A stretch of DNA of 64,000 bases from Lanius collurio (taxonomy: Eukaryota > Chordata > Aves > Passeriformes > Laniidae), in contig JACBWW010000004.1 in the NCBI GenBank assembly GCA_020086605.1, positions 32,976,030-33,040,029 of the forward strand, given 5' to 3'. The translations under genes were made by a program, and so were the position numbers. The stretch's first letter is position 1; the number at the start of each line of letters is the position of its first letter. Shown here one piece after another: positions 1 through 11,200 of the stretch. Below the pieces are notes generated by a model, which did not search any database, was not told where the DNA came from, and saw only the letters and a list, made by a program, of their open reading frames with translations.

Positions 1-3000
1 GGCTGAGTGCTGGTGGCGCATCACTGCTCAATCATGCATTGGGGCTGCACCTTTTTATGTTGCATTGGTCCTTGAGTTCTAAAAAACACTCTTTGAATTT
101 GGTGTTCATGAATCTGTGCCCTGTCATGAAAACTGGCGACACCAAAGTGAGAAAGAAGTCTGACTTGGGGAACATCTCTCATCCAAATTCTGCTCATTTT
201 TTTTCCCTTCTGCCATTGGGCTGAAATTACTGCACTGAATGTGGTAATACCTGATTTAAATTTTCAGCCCTAGAATGACTACCAGGTTTTGGGACATGTT
301 AGCAGTGCTCCCATTCTGGCACTGAACTATCTGGAATGTTTTACTTGGAGAAGTGTCAAAGCACACAGGTGACGTGTCTGGATACTTCAGCAAAGTCTGT
401 CTCCCTTGTCCTGGTACAGCTGTACATCCAGTAGACCCTCTTTCTTTCCCTAGCTTTCTTTTTCCTCCAAGCTTTCCTGCTAGTAGGAGCAGAAGAACAG
501 GCTGTTACCAAGCCAGATGTGGTTTCTGGACATCTCCACCCCGTGTTCAGTGTACACAAAGTGCCTCTGCTGCAAGGGGAGTGCAGCACAGCCTCTGCAG
601 GCTCCAGCAACCAGTTCACAGAGCACCGGCTGCAGGGGCCGATCTGGAGTGGTAATAAGCGTTCTTTGGGGTGGTGTTATTTTGCTATTCCTCTGCCTAC
701 AGAAACATCTGTTGGTAATTAAATCCACATTTCAGCCTGTCTCTTGAGCAGCAAGCAGACACATATGGAATAACATGTGCTACATACAACCAGCTGCAGT
801 TCCTGTAACAGATGCTAGGTCCAGCATGTGCCATTCCCTGTGACTTGCAGGCCACCTGCAAGACTCTCCCTGCCACACATAGCAGTGCCCCAGGGACCCT
901 CTCAAGCCTGGGGGCATACATGCAGAGTGGCACCTCCCCCCTTAAGCTCCTCCTGGGACTGAGATCCTGGGCTGACTCCTCAACAGCTTCCAAAGTTTAT
1001 GCTGGCCCCACTCTTGGGATGCTCAAAGGTAGGCTTGACCAAGCCATTGGCTGCTTTTTCACCTGTTTGAGGAAAGCTGGTCTGTTCCTTCTCCTCTCCT
1101 ACCCCCTCTTTCCCTTGCCAAGCTGCATGCACTTATTGCCATCAGCCACTAATATGAGTTTGGTCTCACTAATTTGCTGACCTGGAGAAGTACATGAAGC
1201 ACAGGTAAGTTCACACCTTGGAGATGCTGTATTTAAATTACATTTTTACTAAGGCTGGAATCACTTTGGTAAATTTACCTATGTGGTCTCCTCTGTTCTG
1301 GACACTTCGCCTTGAAACTGAGATGATATTGTAGCACCTAAGAACCAGAGATTTTTCCTCTTGCTTTGGTCTTCTCTGAATCCTTTTACTATTGTTGTTT
1401 CCTTATCCTTTCCCCTGCCCTTTTAAGGACCATTTGCCCTCAGGAGTGCTTTAACATATGAAGGCTGGGGCTGGATTATCTGTTGTCATCTACTTTATTT
1501 AGTTGGCTTGTGGCGCTGCAAAGCAGCTGGGTAGGTCCTGTCCTAATGTACTCAAGGAAATAGTGACTCAGGCCCATGTTCCAAGACTGTGTGGGAACTG
1601 CTGGGCAGGAAAATGGAAAAGGCTGAAGAAGGAACTGAAATAATGTGAATTGTGCTGGTTTTAGACTTGGGAAGTATGCAGTTGATAGTGCTTGTAAATG
1701 TGTTTCCATTGCAATCGGTTTCTAATGTGAGGTGACCTGATAGGCACAAACTTGTCATAGGGAAGTCAGAGAAAACTGCACATGCAAGAGGAAGTCACTG
1801 GATAGGGAAGCAGCTCCAGAAGTGTCTGGCAACACTGATTGTCCCACCCTCTTCCAAGGGTGAGTGCTCTTTCCCAGGCTGGTTGTCAGTGGCAGAGCTG
1901 CTAGAAGCTGAAGCTGCACCCACAGCCAGCTGCTTTGCTTGGGCTGGAAAGTCATGGCATGGGAAGAGGAAACCTGTAGTGAAATATACCTGGGGTAGGA
2001 CACTGTCTTTGTGTGTCACCATCGACCTGGCCCTCCCAAGTGCCATGGCTGTGAGACTGCCTCCAGGCAGTAACTATATTCCTCCCACTTGGTTCATCAG
2101 AGGCAAGCAACCCCCAACTCTGAGCAGCAGTACAAAGTCTGGGCATTGAGCAAATATTGTGGGGTGCCATCTCTACTCACTCACATGGCCAAAGTTCAAA
2201 TCTGGGATGTTAACCTTTTAAATTCATCAACTGAACAAAATGTAACCGGTTCCCAGACCAGTGGGACACAATAAAAGCCTTGGGAGAAAGAAGTTACATG
2301 ATACCTCATTGTCTTAGTGACTTGAAGATGCAGTGACAGGGTGATAGCAGCAAGCTGCCGTATTAGACATTTCTGATGGGAAAATAGGGTCCTTTTTTTG
2401 GAAGTCCACTACAAAGAATTTCTTGGAAAGAAAATGGTAGTTCAGTGGAGTAGTGTACCTGTGCTTAAAACAGTGAAGTTTTTCAAGGAAGAAGAAACAG
2501 GTACTGAAGGAACATTCCTAGTGGAGCTGGGTTGTTCATAAGCATTCATTGCTTGTCTTTTACCAGCTGTGGAAGATCATGGGGCCAGCCCAGGCTAGGC
2601 AGGACAAACAAAGCAAGGGGCTCTCTCTGTGCAATGGCAATGCAGGTTGCTCAGTGCATATCTGATATTAATTCCTGTCAGTGGTGTCTTTTTGCCTGGG
2701 AAGATTTGAAGGGTGTGAAGTTGGTTTTGTTTTATCTGGAGTTTTTCTGGTATCTGGCCCCAGTGTTGTACTAATAGGGGAGTATTTCCCTGCAGGTAAG
2801 TTGAATCTTTAACCCTTTGATTTTCCAGCTGGAGGATACCCCATCCCCCATAGTACAGCTGCTCAGCTGCAGTGACAGCTTCCACAGGACAGTGAAAGCG
2901 TACTTTTCTCTCATCTGTTATCCCTGAAACAGGCAACTGCCTTTAATTAGTGGTATATTCAGTTGTTTCAATTAGTTTTCACTCCATCACTCAAGCCTTG

Positions 3001-4480
3001 AGGCAGGTTATACTGGTAGGTACAGTGAGCTGCTGGCACTGACAGAGCTGGTAACTAGAGGAGTGGGAATGTACACATTACCCCTGTACACACCACGTGG
3101 TGCACAAGGCAGAAGAAAAATAACTGACTCCCTGACTGCAGCCAGCAGATCTGGCTGCAGCTGCAGTTTCTTGTCCTTCCACTATTACTTCTTGGAAACA
3201 GCTATGCCAAGTTACACTCAGAATGAAAATCCTTTGACCTGCCAAGGAAGAATAACATTTCTGTGTCTGCCCTGCAGAGTTTGGAGGGCTGGCTTGTGTC
3301 TATTGTCAGTACCAGCACTCTACAATCAACAAGAGCTGGAAGGAGAAAGTCACTGAATCTCCTTTTCTTTAAGGGAAAAAGTCAATCAGTTTCTTCCAGT
3401 AGATACAGCAGAGGCATGCTGCTCAGCAGCAACATGATTTAAAAAAAAACAAACCAAACAAAACCCACAAAAAAATCCATAGGAGCTTCAGCAGCATTAG
3501 CAGTTAAGGCTTTGTTTTTTAAAAAACCAAAACAACAATCACCATTAAAAAAAAAAAAAAAAAAAAAAAAGCTTCTTAATTTAAACTGTAAGTCTGTATT
3601 GAAAAAGACCAGCACCAAAGTACATGAGACTGACTTTGTCAGTTTGTTTTATTACTGGGCACAGCACCGTACCACTTCATATACATACAAGCCACAGTAA
3701 TACAAACAGTCCCTAGCCTTTTTTATAATTAAAAAAACACATGGTTTTGGGAGGAGCCAACTGTCCCAGGGGTCAGCTCTCAAGAGTGATTTTGTTGCAG
3801 CTGCAGTAGCAGCAGTTTTCTCACAAAATACTATGGGTTTTCATGCTGTTAATATGTGAAGATGAAAAGTCTGAGCTTGCAGCAGTGCCTCTGCTTAACG
3901 TGATCAAGGCAGGCTTTTCGGCAGCTCATAGGCTTACAGGTATGCTCAGTCATGGTCCTTTGCAGTCAAAGGAAAGTGTGCCAGACAGACACCACTGTAT
4001 GGAACTAGAACCCTCAAATGCTTCTGCAGAAACCCATGTTATCCTGAAGCACCAGAGGTCAACCAGGGCTAGTTAAAACTCTCCCGCATCCTGACAGCTT
4101 TCCTGCAGACAGCACAGGCTTCCCACACAGGCATGACCATTTCTTACAGAGTCAGTTACATCTGTAGCAGCACAAGGTCAGTGAAGCTTGGAAAAATGCT
4201 TGTCATTAAAGCGGGCTTAGCCCTCAGAAAACGGATTTAAAACTAGAAGGCACAAATACAAGGTTGAATGTGGGCTGCATACCACTGTGGCATGTGAATA
4301 GTTTAGATACCCCTCCTAAGAGGAAATATAACACATAATAAATACAGTATGACATTTTAGAAAATAAGTGCATTACTGTGGTCCTCCACAGCATACAGAA
4401 GGAGGATCCACAAGAGCATAAAGAGGCCTGCTCACTTAATATTGCACAAACATTCTAAAATTTAGCGCCAGGTCATTGTA
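1..4480. other. Non-coding flank downstream of CHAC1
   Basis: No open frame here resembles a known protein, and no splice-bounded conserved exon was recognised on either strand. The DNA is ordinary mid-GC bird intergenic sequence. It contains short A-rich runs near 3440-3475 and a run of about 25 A at 3546-3570. By human synteny INO80 should follow CHAC1 in convergent orientation, but none of its exons was recognised, so it probably lies beyond the left edge. Distal CHAC1 3'UTR could extend into 3630-4500. Confidence 0.5.
3546..3570 (+). repeat. Poly-A run
   Basis: A run of about 25 consecutive A follows ACCATT. No AATAAA, target-site duplication or retrogene body is visible directly upstream, so it reads as a mononucleotide microsatellite, not the tail of a processed copy. 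Confidence 0.8.
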
Positions 4481-4515
4481 CTAGAGGTGGGACAAGGCAG
4501 GGGAAAAAAAAAGGT

Positions 4516-4521
4516 TTTATT
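4516..4521 (-). terminator. Candidate CHAC1 polyadenylation signal (AATAAA, minus strand)
   Basis: The plus strand reads TTTATT, which is AATAAA in the direction of CHAC1 transcription, about 480 bases past the stop codon. A second canonical AATAAA lies at 4892-4897, about 100 bases past the stop, and a third at 3648-3653. Sequence alone cannot say which is used. The 4516 site would give a 3'UTR of about 0.5 kb. Confidence 0.35.
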
Positions 4522-4891
4522 TGGCAGAATCTGCCAAAGTCTCCACCACCACACAAACAGCTTTTTGCCAATCTGAGGTAGAATTACATATATACTGCTT
4601 AAACCTAGTCAAGTCCCGCTCAACTGGCTTTCAAAGAAAAAAAAAAAAAAAAGAGAAAGCGCACAGAATAGATGAGCCTCTTTCTCTAAAGAAAATGAGC
4701 GCCTCAGGTTTGACTCCCGGAAGCAAATCTTCCAGAACAGAGTTCCTGTGAAGATCCTTGCTCTCCATCTGGAAAGCATTGATGGGTATCATGATGCTAC
4801 AGATAAGGAGTGTAACAGGTACTAATTGCAAGTCCTAGAGAAGCGTTTTACTCTCTGCTTCCTCCCTCCCCTGCTACTTGCTAATTCTCCC

Positions 4892-4897
4892 TTTATT
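4892..4897 (-). terminator. Alternative proximal CHAC1 polyadenylation signal
   Basis: The plus strand reads TTTATT (AATAAA on the minus strand), about 100 bases after the TGA. It would give a very short 3'UTR. Use of this versus the more distal signals is undecided. Confidence 0.3.
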
Positions 4898-4997
4898 CAC
4901 TCAGTCCAGTATATTTTATCAGAGTTAAGATTGTCCCCACTGCTTTCTTCTCCCTTATGTCCCTTCACCTGAACCCTGCAAAAAAAAAATTCCTATT

Positions 4998-5429
4998 TCA
5001 ACTCTTAGACTTCTGAGGGACACTTGCAGTTTCTTCTAGAGACTCCTCTGTGTAATATAGACACGGAAGGATGGAAATAAGAGCCTCTTCGATGGAGAAG
5101 AGATGTTTATCCTCTGCTTGAGGACAAAAGTAGCGCATAAAGTCTGCCAGTCTCAGCAAGTACTCAATGTTATGACCAGCACAACCGCTTGAGACAATGA
5201 TTTGAGCTGCAATGTCTTCTTCAGATGCTGGGCCAAGGTAAGACGGGTTCTGCGGTGTTGCAATGTAAACAAGAGCCAGGATGGGTTCCTCTGCATCTTT
5301 CTCCTGAGGGTGGAACTTCACCAGCTTGGTGTCATAGCCTCCCAGGACAGCTTCTCTCATGTTGAGATACTCGAGCGATGCAGCAATCTGTTCCCCACGG
5401 ACTTCATAGGCTACACCCCACGTGCATGC
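4998..5429 (-). CDS. CHAC1: CHAC1 coding exon 3 with stop
   Basis: The exon opens after a TTTTAG acceptor with ACTWGVAYEVRGEQ and ends in TGA at 5000-4998. It carries the catalytic Glu119 and the conserved C-terminal half of the fold. The last residues (after LPCLYYTEES) are a divergent Ser/Lys tail. Confidence 0.95.
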   Translation of the reverse strand, partial: ACTWGVAYEVRGEQIAASLEYLNMREAVLGGYDTKLVKFHPQEKDAEEPILALVYIATPQNPSYLGPASEEDIAAQIIVSSGCAGHNIEYLLRLADFMRYFCPQAEDKHLFSIEEALISILPCLYYTEESLEETASVPQKSKS

Positions 5430-6062
5430 CTAAAAGCGAAAGAGCAAGGTGGTTACGGGATGCTGTAACTGCAGTGGCCTGCCCAACCGCCCGCTCATGT
5501 TTCAAATCAAGGCTCCCTTACTCTGGGGGTCTCCGCACGACTGACAGCGGGGCAGAGAAGGGTAACGCACCCCACACCCCCCTCCGCGATCCCGACGGGA
5601 CTCAAGAGCACTCGGCTGCCGACACACCTTTCCAGGTGATGGCGCAGACACCCCCCCGCCCAGGCCAGCTCCCAGCGCCCCCAGCACTCACCCCGCAGTC
5701 CTCCAGCAGCGTCACCACCCGGCCGGGCTGTGGGCAGAGAAAAGGCAGCGCGTTAGAACCGAGCAGCCACACGGGTGCCCCGCGCCTCCCCCCGCCCCCG
5801 GGCTGCCTCCCTCCCTTACCGTCTTCTCGCTGCCGCGGTGGAAGGTGTCCCCCTGCCAGAAGCGGCGGCTGTACCCGCGGATGAAGCCCACCTTGCGCGA
5901 CGTGAACTCGAAGCCCGGCCTCCACACCAGCGAGCCGTACCCGAAGATCCACACCGGCGCCGCCAGCTCCGCGCCCTCCGCCTGCCCCGATGGCGAGGAG
6001 GAGGAGAGCAGCGGGCGCGGCGGCTCCGGGCGCTCCTCGGGACTCTGCGGGTCGCGCTTCAT
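4998..6062 (-). CDS. CHAC1: CHAC1, glutathione-specific gamma-glutamylcyclotransferase 1 (3 exons, 236 aa)
   Basis: Joined minus-strand coding exons are 6062-5820, 5727-5692 and 5429-4998, all with GT-AG introns in phase 0. The family enzyme is cytosolic and cleaves glutathione to 5-oxoproline and Cys-Gly; it is induced by the ATF4 branch of the unfolded-protein response, and it is reported (as Botch) to block Notch1 maturation. Visible evidence: the ChaC signature FGYGSLVWRP at residues 40-49, the RGYSRRFWQGDTFHRGS block in exon 1, and PGRVVTLLED in exon 2. Exon 3 carries NMREAVLGGYDT, whose Glu119 matches the catalytic Glu115 of human CHAC1, followed by ATPQNPSYLGPA and HNIEYLLRLADFM. Length fits the human 222 aa form; the extra residues are mainly a Ser/Pro-rich N-terminus. 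ATG 6062 was chosen because it follows a TATA-like box and no in-frame upstream ATG lies between them. An in-frame extension to 6425 runs back through the promoter and looks non-coding. Confidence 0.96.
5692..5727 (-). CDS. CHAC1: CHAC1 coding exon 2 (36 nt)
   Basis: A 36-base exon encodes PGRVVTLLEDCG, between an acceptor ending CACAG and a GTGAGT donor. It joins in phase 0 on both sides. The human protein reads PGRVVTLLEDHEG at this point, which confirms that the exon is real despite its size. Confidence 0.93.
5820..6062 (-). CDS. CHAC1: CHAC1 coding exon 1
   Basis: This exon encodes 81 residues: a low-complexity, Pro/Ser/Glu-rich N-terminus (residues 1-36) followed by the glutathione-binding YGSL motif (42-45). 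It ends at a GTAAGG donor after Lys-Thr. The N-terminal 36 residues do not align clearly with human CHAC1, whose N-terminus is also poorly conserved. Confidence 0.94.
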
Positions 6063-6113
6063 GTCGGGGCTGCGGCTGCGGGGGCTCGTGGGGCAGCTCT
6101 GCCGCCGCGGCGC

Positions 6114-6119
6114 TTTAAA
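6114..6119 (-). promoter_or_regulatory. TATA-like box of CHAC1
   Basis: The minus strand reads CTTTAAAGCG about 55 bases before the ATG. A start site 25-30 bases downstream would fall near 6087, leaving a short 5'UTR of about 25 nt. Functional use is inferred. Confidence 0.5.
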
Positions 6120-6153
6120 GGCGGCCCGGGCCGCCCGCCCCGCCCCGCCCGGG

Positions 6154-6162
6154 TGATGCAAC
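6154..6162 (+). promoter_or_regulatory. C/EBP-ATF response element (TGATGCAAC) in CHAC1 promoter
   Basis: TGATGCAAC matches the CARE consensus bound by ATF4 heterodimers (TGATGNAAN). It sits about 35 bases upstream of the TATA-like box. The human CHAC1 promoter is known to be driven by ATF4/ATF3 through a bipartite ATF/CRE element, so placement and identity fit. Confidence 0.7.
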
Positions 6163-6212
6163 GAGGGCGGGAGGTTTCGCGGCGCCGCGCGTGGGGCAAA
6201 GCGGGGCGCGGG

Positions 6213-6220
6213 TTGCGTCA
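6213..6220 (+). promoter_or_regulatory. ATF/CRE-like element (TTGCGTCA) in CHAC1 promoter
   Basis: TTGCGTCA (TGACGCAA on the other strand) is a hybrid C/EBP-CRE site, 51 bases upstream of the CARE. Together they could form the bipartite arrangement described for human CHAC1. Confidence 0.6.
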
Positions 6221-6513
6221 GGCGGGGCTGCCCGGCCCGGGACACCCCGGCCCGCGGGGTGGGTCGGCCTGTCCAGCAGCGCTGGGTGCGACATTCCCGC
6301 CTGGGGATGCCAGGGGATCGGCCGCTGCCAGACCCCAGAGGCCGCTGGACCAGAGCGCGCCGTGCCCAAAAGGGAGAAGTTGGGGTGGAACGAGCGAGCC
6401 AGCCCTCCTTAGGAGCCTGCTCCACGCTCCCGGCTTTGGCTTTATGCCAGAACCTGAGGTGCTGCGTTGGAAAACCAAGAAGTTAATATTTAACAGGGTG
6501 AAGCGACAGCTCC

Positions 6514-6524
6514 TGACGTCATCA
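6514..6524 (+). promoter_or_regulatory. Perfect CRE (TGACGTCA) upstream of CHAC1
   Basis: The palindromic CRE TGACGTCA is extended to TGACGTCATCA, about 450 bases upstream of the CHAC1 ATG. It lies at the edge of the CpG island. It could bind ATF/CREB dimers; this is inferred from the motif and its position. Confidence 0.55.
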
Positions 6525-7919
6525 GGATCAAGGCATAAGACACCTAGGTGAAACGGAATAATAACATCCACACAAGTGTAAGGACATGGTGCTGAATCCA
6601 GCTACTTGAGTGCATTTTCCCTAGTACTATATCCAGGCTGGAATGTCGGCTTGTAATACATAACATTTATTATGTGGATGGGTCCAAGTGCTGTCTGTGT
6701 ATGGGATGAACACTGAGGTGTGAACCAGCTTTAGATAGGTTGTGACTAGTAGAGGTGGCCTTTTTACATTACAGAGTTGTTCATTTTGATGAGAGAGGAT
6801 GAGAAAGAATGAGAAGCAAAACCACCAAAGTGTTTCTCATTATTATTCTTGTCCTCTGCACTTAATCAATCTGAACAGTCTATTTACAGTCTTCTATTTA
6901 GTTTCCTGTTGGTCCCCATCCAACTAGCACCCACCTTTCCACTCCATTAACAGGGCGTTGCAGCTACAACACACACAGACTGTGGTGGGCGCTCCCTGTA
7001 CTGTGGTATGTTCACCACGGGTGACAAGAGTTGCATGGCTCTCACATCTGCCCTGCTGCTCCGTGCCTTACACAGCATGTCCTTTCCTCCTGCCCTGCAC
7101 GACTGACTCTCTGACTTGTCACCGTGGATGACCCTTCACAAGGTCAGCCTTGTAACAGAGCCCAAAGCTCCTTCATTTTCCTCTCCACTTGCGCTTTTCC
7201 CAGTCACCTTCTCTGTCTTACTCAGACTCAAAGGTATGGGAGGCTCAAAGGTATGGGGTTGGCATGGCAGGCTCCCAGCCCTTCACACCACACACCCATG
7301 CTGGCACAGGCCTGCAGCCTCTTAATCCTTTTCCAATGGTCCCTTTCCATAGGCAGAAGGTGAATCTGTCACATGTCTGTAGAGCTGCTGTATTCAAAGA
7401 AAATGCTCCGGAAACTGTTCTTATCAGCTGTGTATATCAAAGCTCCACTTGGAAAACAAAAAATAAATCTCTAGTCTGACATTTTTTCAGTCAGTAGATC
7501 CTGTCCCCTAACATACAAGATTCCTGCCTTAGCAGGAGTTTGTCCACGCTAAAATGATGTGGCCTTTCAATCAAATGAAACCAAGTGTCCTCTGGAAACT
7601 AAGCCAGTCCTCTATCTCCCACTGTATACGTAGAGTCTTGGGGTTATTAGCATTTTTCATATTTAGTTCTTTATCTTTTTTTCCTGCTAAGATCAAGGAA
7701 ATTTGAGCAACGCCCCCATATGTAGTTAACAAAAGCATTAAAACACTTGTCTGTAGGTGCATCCTCCTTATTAAGAGCACAAAAGGAGACAAATCAGTCT
7801 AAAAGATAAGATGAAAAAGCTCTTGCTAGGTTCTGGTCTTAGTAACACCAGTAAAAAAAAATCTAACCTCTTTCTTCAGCTTTCCCCAGGATGTGAATTT
7901 TATCCATCTTCTTGGTTTC

Positions 7920-8275
7920 TCCAGTCTGGAGGAGACTGAGGGGAGACCTCATTGTGGTCTTCAGCATCCTCATGAGGGGAAGCAAAGGGGCAAGCGTCCA
8001 TCTCTTCACTCTCGTGATCAAGGACAGGAGAAAACATCATGAAGCTGAGTCAAGGGAGATTTAGGTTGTCTGTCAGGAAAAAGTCTTTCATCCAAAAGTG
8101 GTTGAGCACTGAAACAGGCTTCCCAAGGAAGTGGTCATAGCACCAAGCCTCTCTGGGTTCAAGAAGTGTTTGAATAATGGCACATGGTGTAATTCTTGGG
8201 GTCAGGGCCAGGAGCTGGACTTGATGATCCTGAGGGGTCCCTTCCAACTCAGCATCTTCTGTGATTCCGTGATCT
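7920..8275 (+). mobile_element. CR1 LINE 3' fragment
   Basis: The sequence follows the avian CR1 3' end: 'ctggaggagactgaggg', then 'tcaagggagatttaggttg', 'gcactgaaacaggcttccc', 'ggacttgatgatcctgagg' and 'ggtcccttccaactcagc', ending in 'gtgattccgtgat', which resembles the terminal octamer repeats. It is 5'-truncated and diverged, with no reverse-transcriptase frame. Confidence 0.85.
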
Positions 8276-11200
8276 GAGAAATGCACTGGGATATGCCTGT
8301 GTGACAAACGAAGCTTTAGGTATCTTATCTGCTGATCTACTAGGCTAAGTACTAAACTAAGGAAAATTGGATCAAGAAATTAAAAATTATGCTGGGAGGT
8401 GACTGCGTGCTTGCTGCTGAGGGAGAAAATTTGCTCCTTTCCTTTGCAGAGCTGTCTCATTTGTCTCTCTGTCTGCCTTTGCCAAAAGGCTCTGCTGCAT
8501 GGCTAAGGCAGATTTGCAATGGAGAACCAATGTGTACAACAAAAGCCTTAGGGGACCATTTTCATGTCCCACACCAGTTAAACACTACAGGTCTCTGTTC
8601 CCTGCAGTGCTGTACAACGAGATCAATGAGGTATGAGGTTAGAAACTCCTTTTGAAGTTCCTGATTTTCTTGTGTAAATTGGGATATTGCTCCATCATTA
8701 GGAGCAGAGCCTGGGGGAAGACTATTACTGAAGTTGTGGCATATACAGCAAGAGGTTAAGAATATTTCTTTGTTCTTTCAAGCTTTCTTTCATTTATTTC
8801 TATGTTAAGTCTACCTTCACTGCACTTTGGTTAAATAAACCAAGGGCATGAGGATCATCACTAGGGGCAAAGGGCTGAGTAGAAAGATGCCTTGCAGACA
8901 GTATAGGTGCCACTGTGTAAGTGAAGCAGGTGGATATAAAGGAGGCTTTAGTGTCTCTGGAATTGTTGGAGCTTGTGTTCAAAAGGCCAGGGGAACAGCC
9001 CACCAAACTCAACCACAGGAACGTTCAAACAGGTGTGAGGGAGGATGTGGAGCAGCAGTGGAGTTAACTGCTAGGGAACACGATATAGATTTTGTAGTAC
9101 AACAAAAGGAGATGGAAAAAAATATAGGATTTCAACAGTTTAAAAGTGACTAAGGGAAAAAGAAATGGAATAAAATGGTCATACTCTGTTAACATAATTT
9201 AAAAAAACCCTTAACAGCAGCAAGAATGTTTACTTTGGCCTGGAACTTTTGGGAAAGAGAAAAAGGCAATCATAGCTTTATTTGTTACTCCTGAAACTAG
9301 TTTTTCCAGGTTTCAGAAAAAGGAGGAGCTATTTTCTCTTTAGCAGTATATGTTGTGCTTCCCCAGAGCAAGCATCCCCATGTTAGTGTGGGGTGACTAG
9401 CAGTGCCAGGGCTGCCTGTTTTTCAGGATAGTGATGAATCACCTTAGAGCCAGAGGAGCCAACAGCAGGGCTGGCATGACACATAGCAATGGCTTGTATG
9501 TTGGGCTCTTATTTACTTCAGTAAACTGAGGGCACATGCTGGGTCTTACCAAAAGTTATTCTGTTCAGAAAATATCAGCTGGGGTTTGTAGGATTGCCAG
9601 ATCATTTCCAGATACCACCGCATCTTTCAACAGCTTGGCACTGCTTTTCTCTCTACAGTGAGCAGACAGGAATCTAAACACTAAGTTGTCCTCTTTTCCC
9701 AAAAGCTTCAGTAAAGATTTAAGATACTGGAATTGGAGATGAAGTTCAAACAATGCCACAGACTTTTAAAGACAATGTAAATCAGTGCTATTCACCTGAT
9801 CTTCACAAAGCCACATCCACGTGCATCATCAGGGGTCTTACTCACTTCTGTTTAAGGAATCCAATTCTTATGGCATTTACAAATCCCCTCCAGATGTGAA
9901 CACTTACCGTAGAAACATGCAGTCAGCCTTGTTTCAAACATGGAAATGCATAAACCACATTGTTAATGCTTTTGTATTAAAACTTGGGGATCAGGAAAGA
10001 TAGATAGAACAGTAGGAAATGGGCATATTTCAATTTGTAGCATCCAAAGGGAACACACTTTCATTGTTAAATGCATTAACTCATGGGGTTAAATACAGTC
10101 CCAAGTAAAGGGAACTAAAAATGGTGAAGGACATACCAGTATGTTAAAGAGAACTACTGCAAAACCCAGGAGAAAAGTCCTGTAAGGACACCAGGCTGAA
10201 AAACAAGTCTAGGACAAGGTGATAGTTTGGAGGATTCTCCTGCAGGGCAGAACTTGAGCTGATGCTGACCTACTCCCCATTCAGTCCATTCACCCCATGA
10301 CTGCTACAGCTCTGACTGTTGTCAGCTGTGTTGGGAGATTTTACAGTGTGCCCAGTTCACAGATGGGAATGACAAATTGGATGGAGACATAACAAACTTG
10401 GTTTGTATTTGAATTAGTTATATGAGGGGGAAAAAAAATCCATATGTCTAATGAGCATTTTAACATGCCATCAGTAACAATACCCTTACCAGTGGCCTGG
10501 TAGTTGGCTGAGAGCTCCTTTAAGAAAACCCAGCACTATGACTTTGGCTTTTGAGTTGTCCACCAGAGTGATTTGCTGCACAAATCACTGATAATGATTT
10601 GTGATCTCCCCTAGCCCCTTCTCATTTCAAGCTGGTGGGTAGTTTTGACCCCCCTGGCAGGAACTGGCCCTCTTTGCTCTGATCATCCTATCCCTCTCTC
10701 ATATTCCATGTTGCTGACAAAGTCCCTTCTAGCACTAATACACAAAAAATTTCTCGATAAAGAATCAGAACTACAATTTCAGAGGGTTTTTTTACTGGTT
10801 AAAGGTAGATATAATGAGCAGATATAATGACTGGGGAGACAGTGTGTAGGGTTGTAGCAAGGTAGGAAAGAAGCTCAAACACTTCCTACTAGCTTACATT
10901 GAGGGATGAACAAATTGGACGCTGAACTTAAAATCTGAGTACAAACTTGTGGAAACTCCTTTTGCTTGAGCCCACAGCATCCCAAATCTAACATCTCACC
11001 TGAGTGCCAGTCATGAACCAGATTAGGTCATCTTTTGGTACAGTATTACCCCCTACTCTTTTCTCCCCATGGCCTCACTCTGCTGCCCAAACACTAGAGG
11101 GGCATTTTGAGGAGCCATGTGGATATCCACATTGGCAGCTTTAAGGTGAGACTCGGATAGGGGAGGCATGGGCTCACAAGGCCGGGGCTGGGAACCTCAG

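Larger units (their letters stand above)
5560..6420. other. CpG island over CHAC1 promoter and exons 1-2
   Basis: A dense block of CpG dinucleotides and GC-rich tracts spans exon 1, exon 2 and about 350 bases upstream. It contrasts sharply with the AT-richer DNA on both sides. It produces long spurious open frames on the opposite strand. Confidence 0.8.

Noticed and set aside
2089..2274. Short plus-strand frame containing AKVQIWDV, reminiscent of a WD repeat
   Set aside because: One eight-residue resemblance without further blades, structural GH dipeptides or flanking exons is not enough; a blastx would settle it.
3546..3570. Poly-A run as the tail of a processed pseudogene
   Set aside because: No retrogene body, poly-A signal or target-site duplication is visible upstream.
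6063..6425. In-frame N-terminal extension of CHAC1 to an ATG at 6425
   Set aside because: It would translate through the TATA-like box and the CARE element, and its Arg/Pro-rich sequence has no match to CHAC1.
5775..6551. 258-codon plus-strand frame over the CHAC1 promoter
   Set aside because: It is antisense to verified CHAC1 exons 1-2 inside a CpG island, with Arg/Ala/Pro-rich composition typical of GC-driven chance frames.
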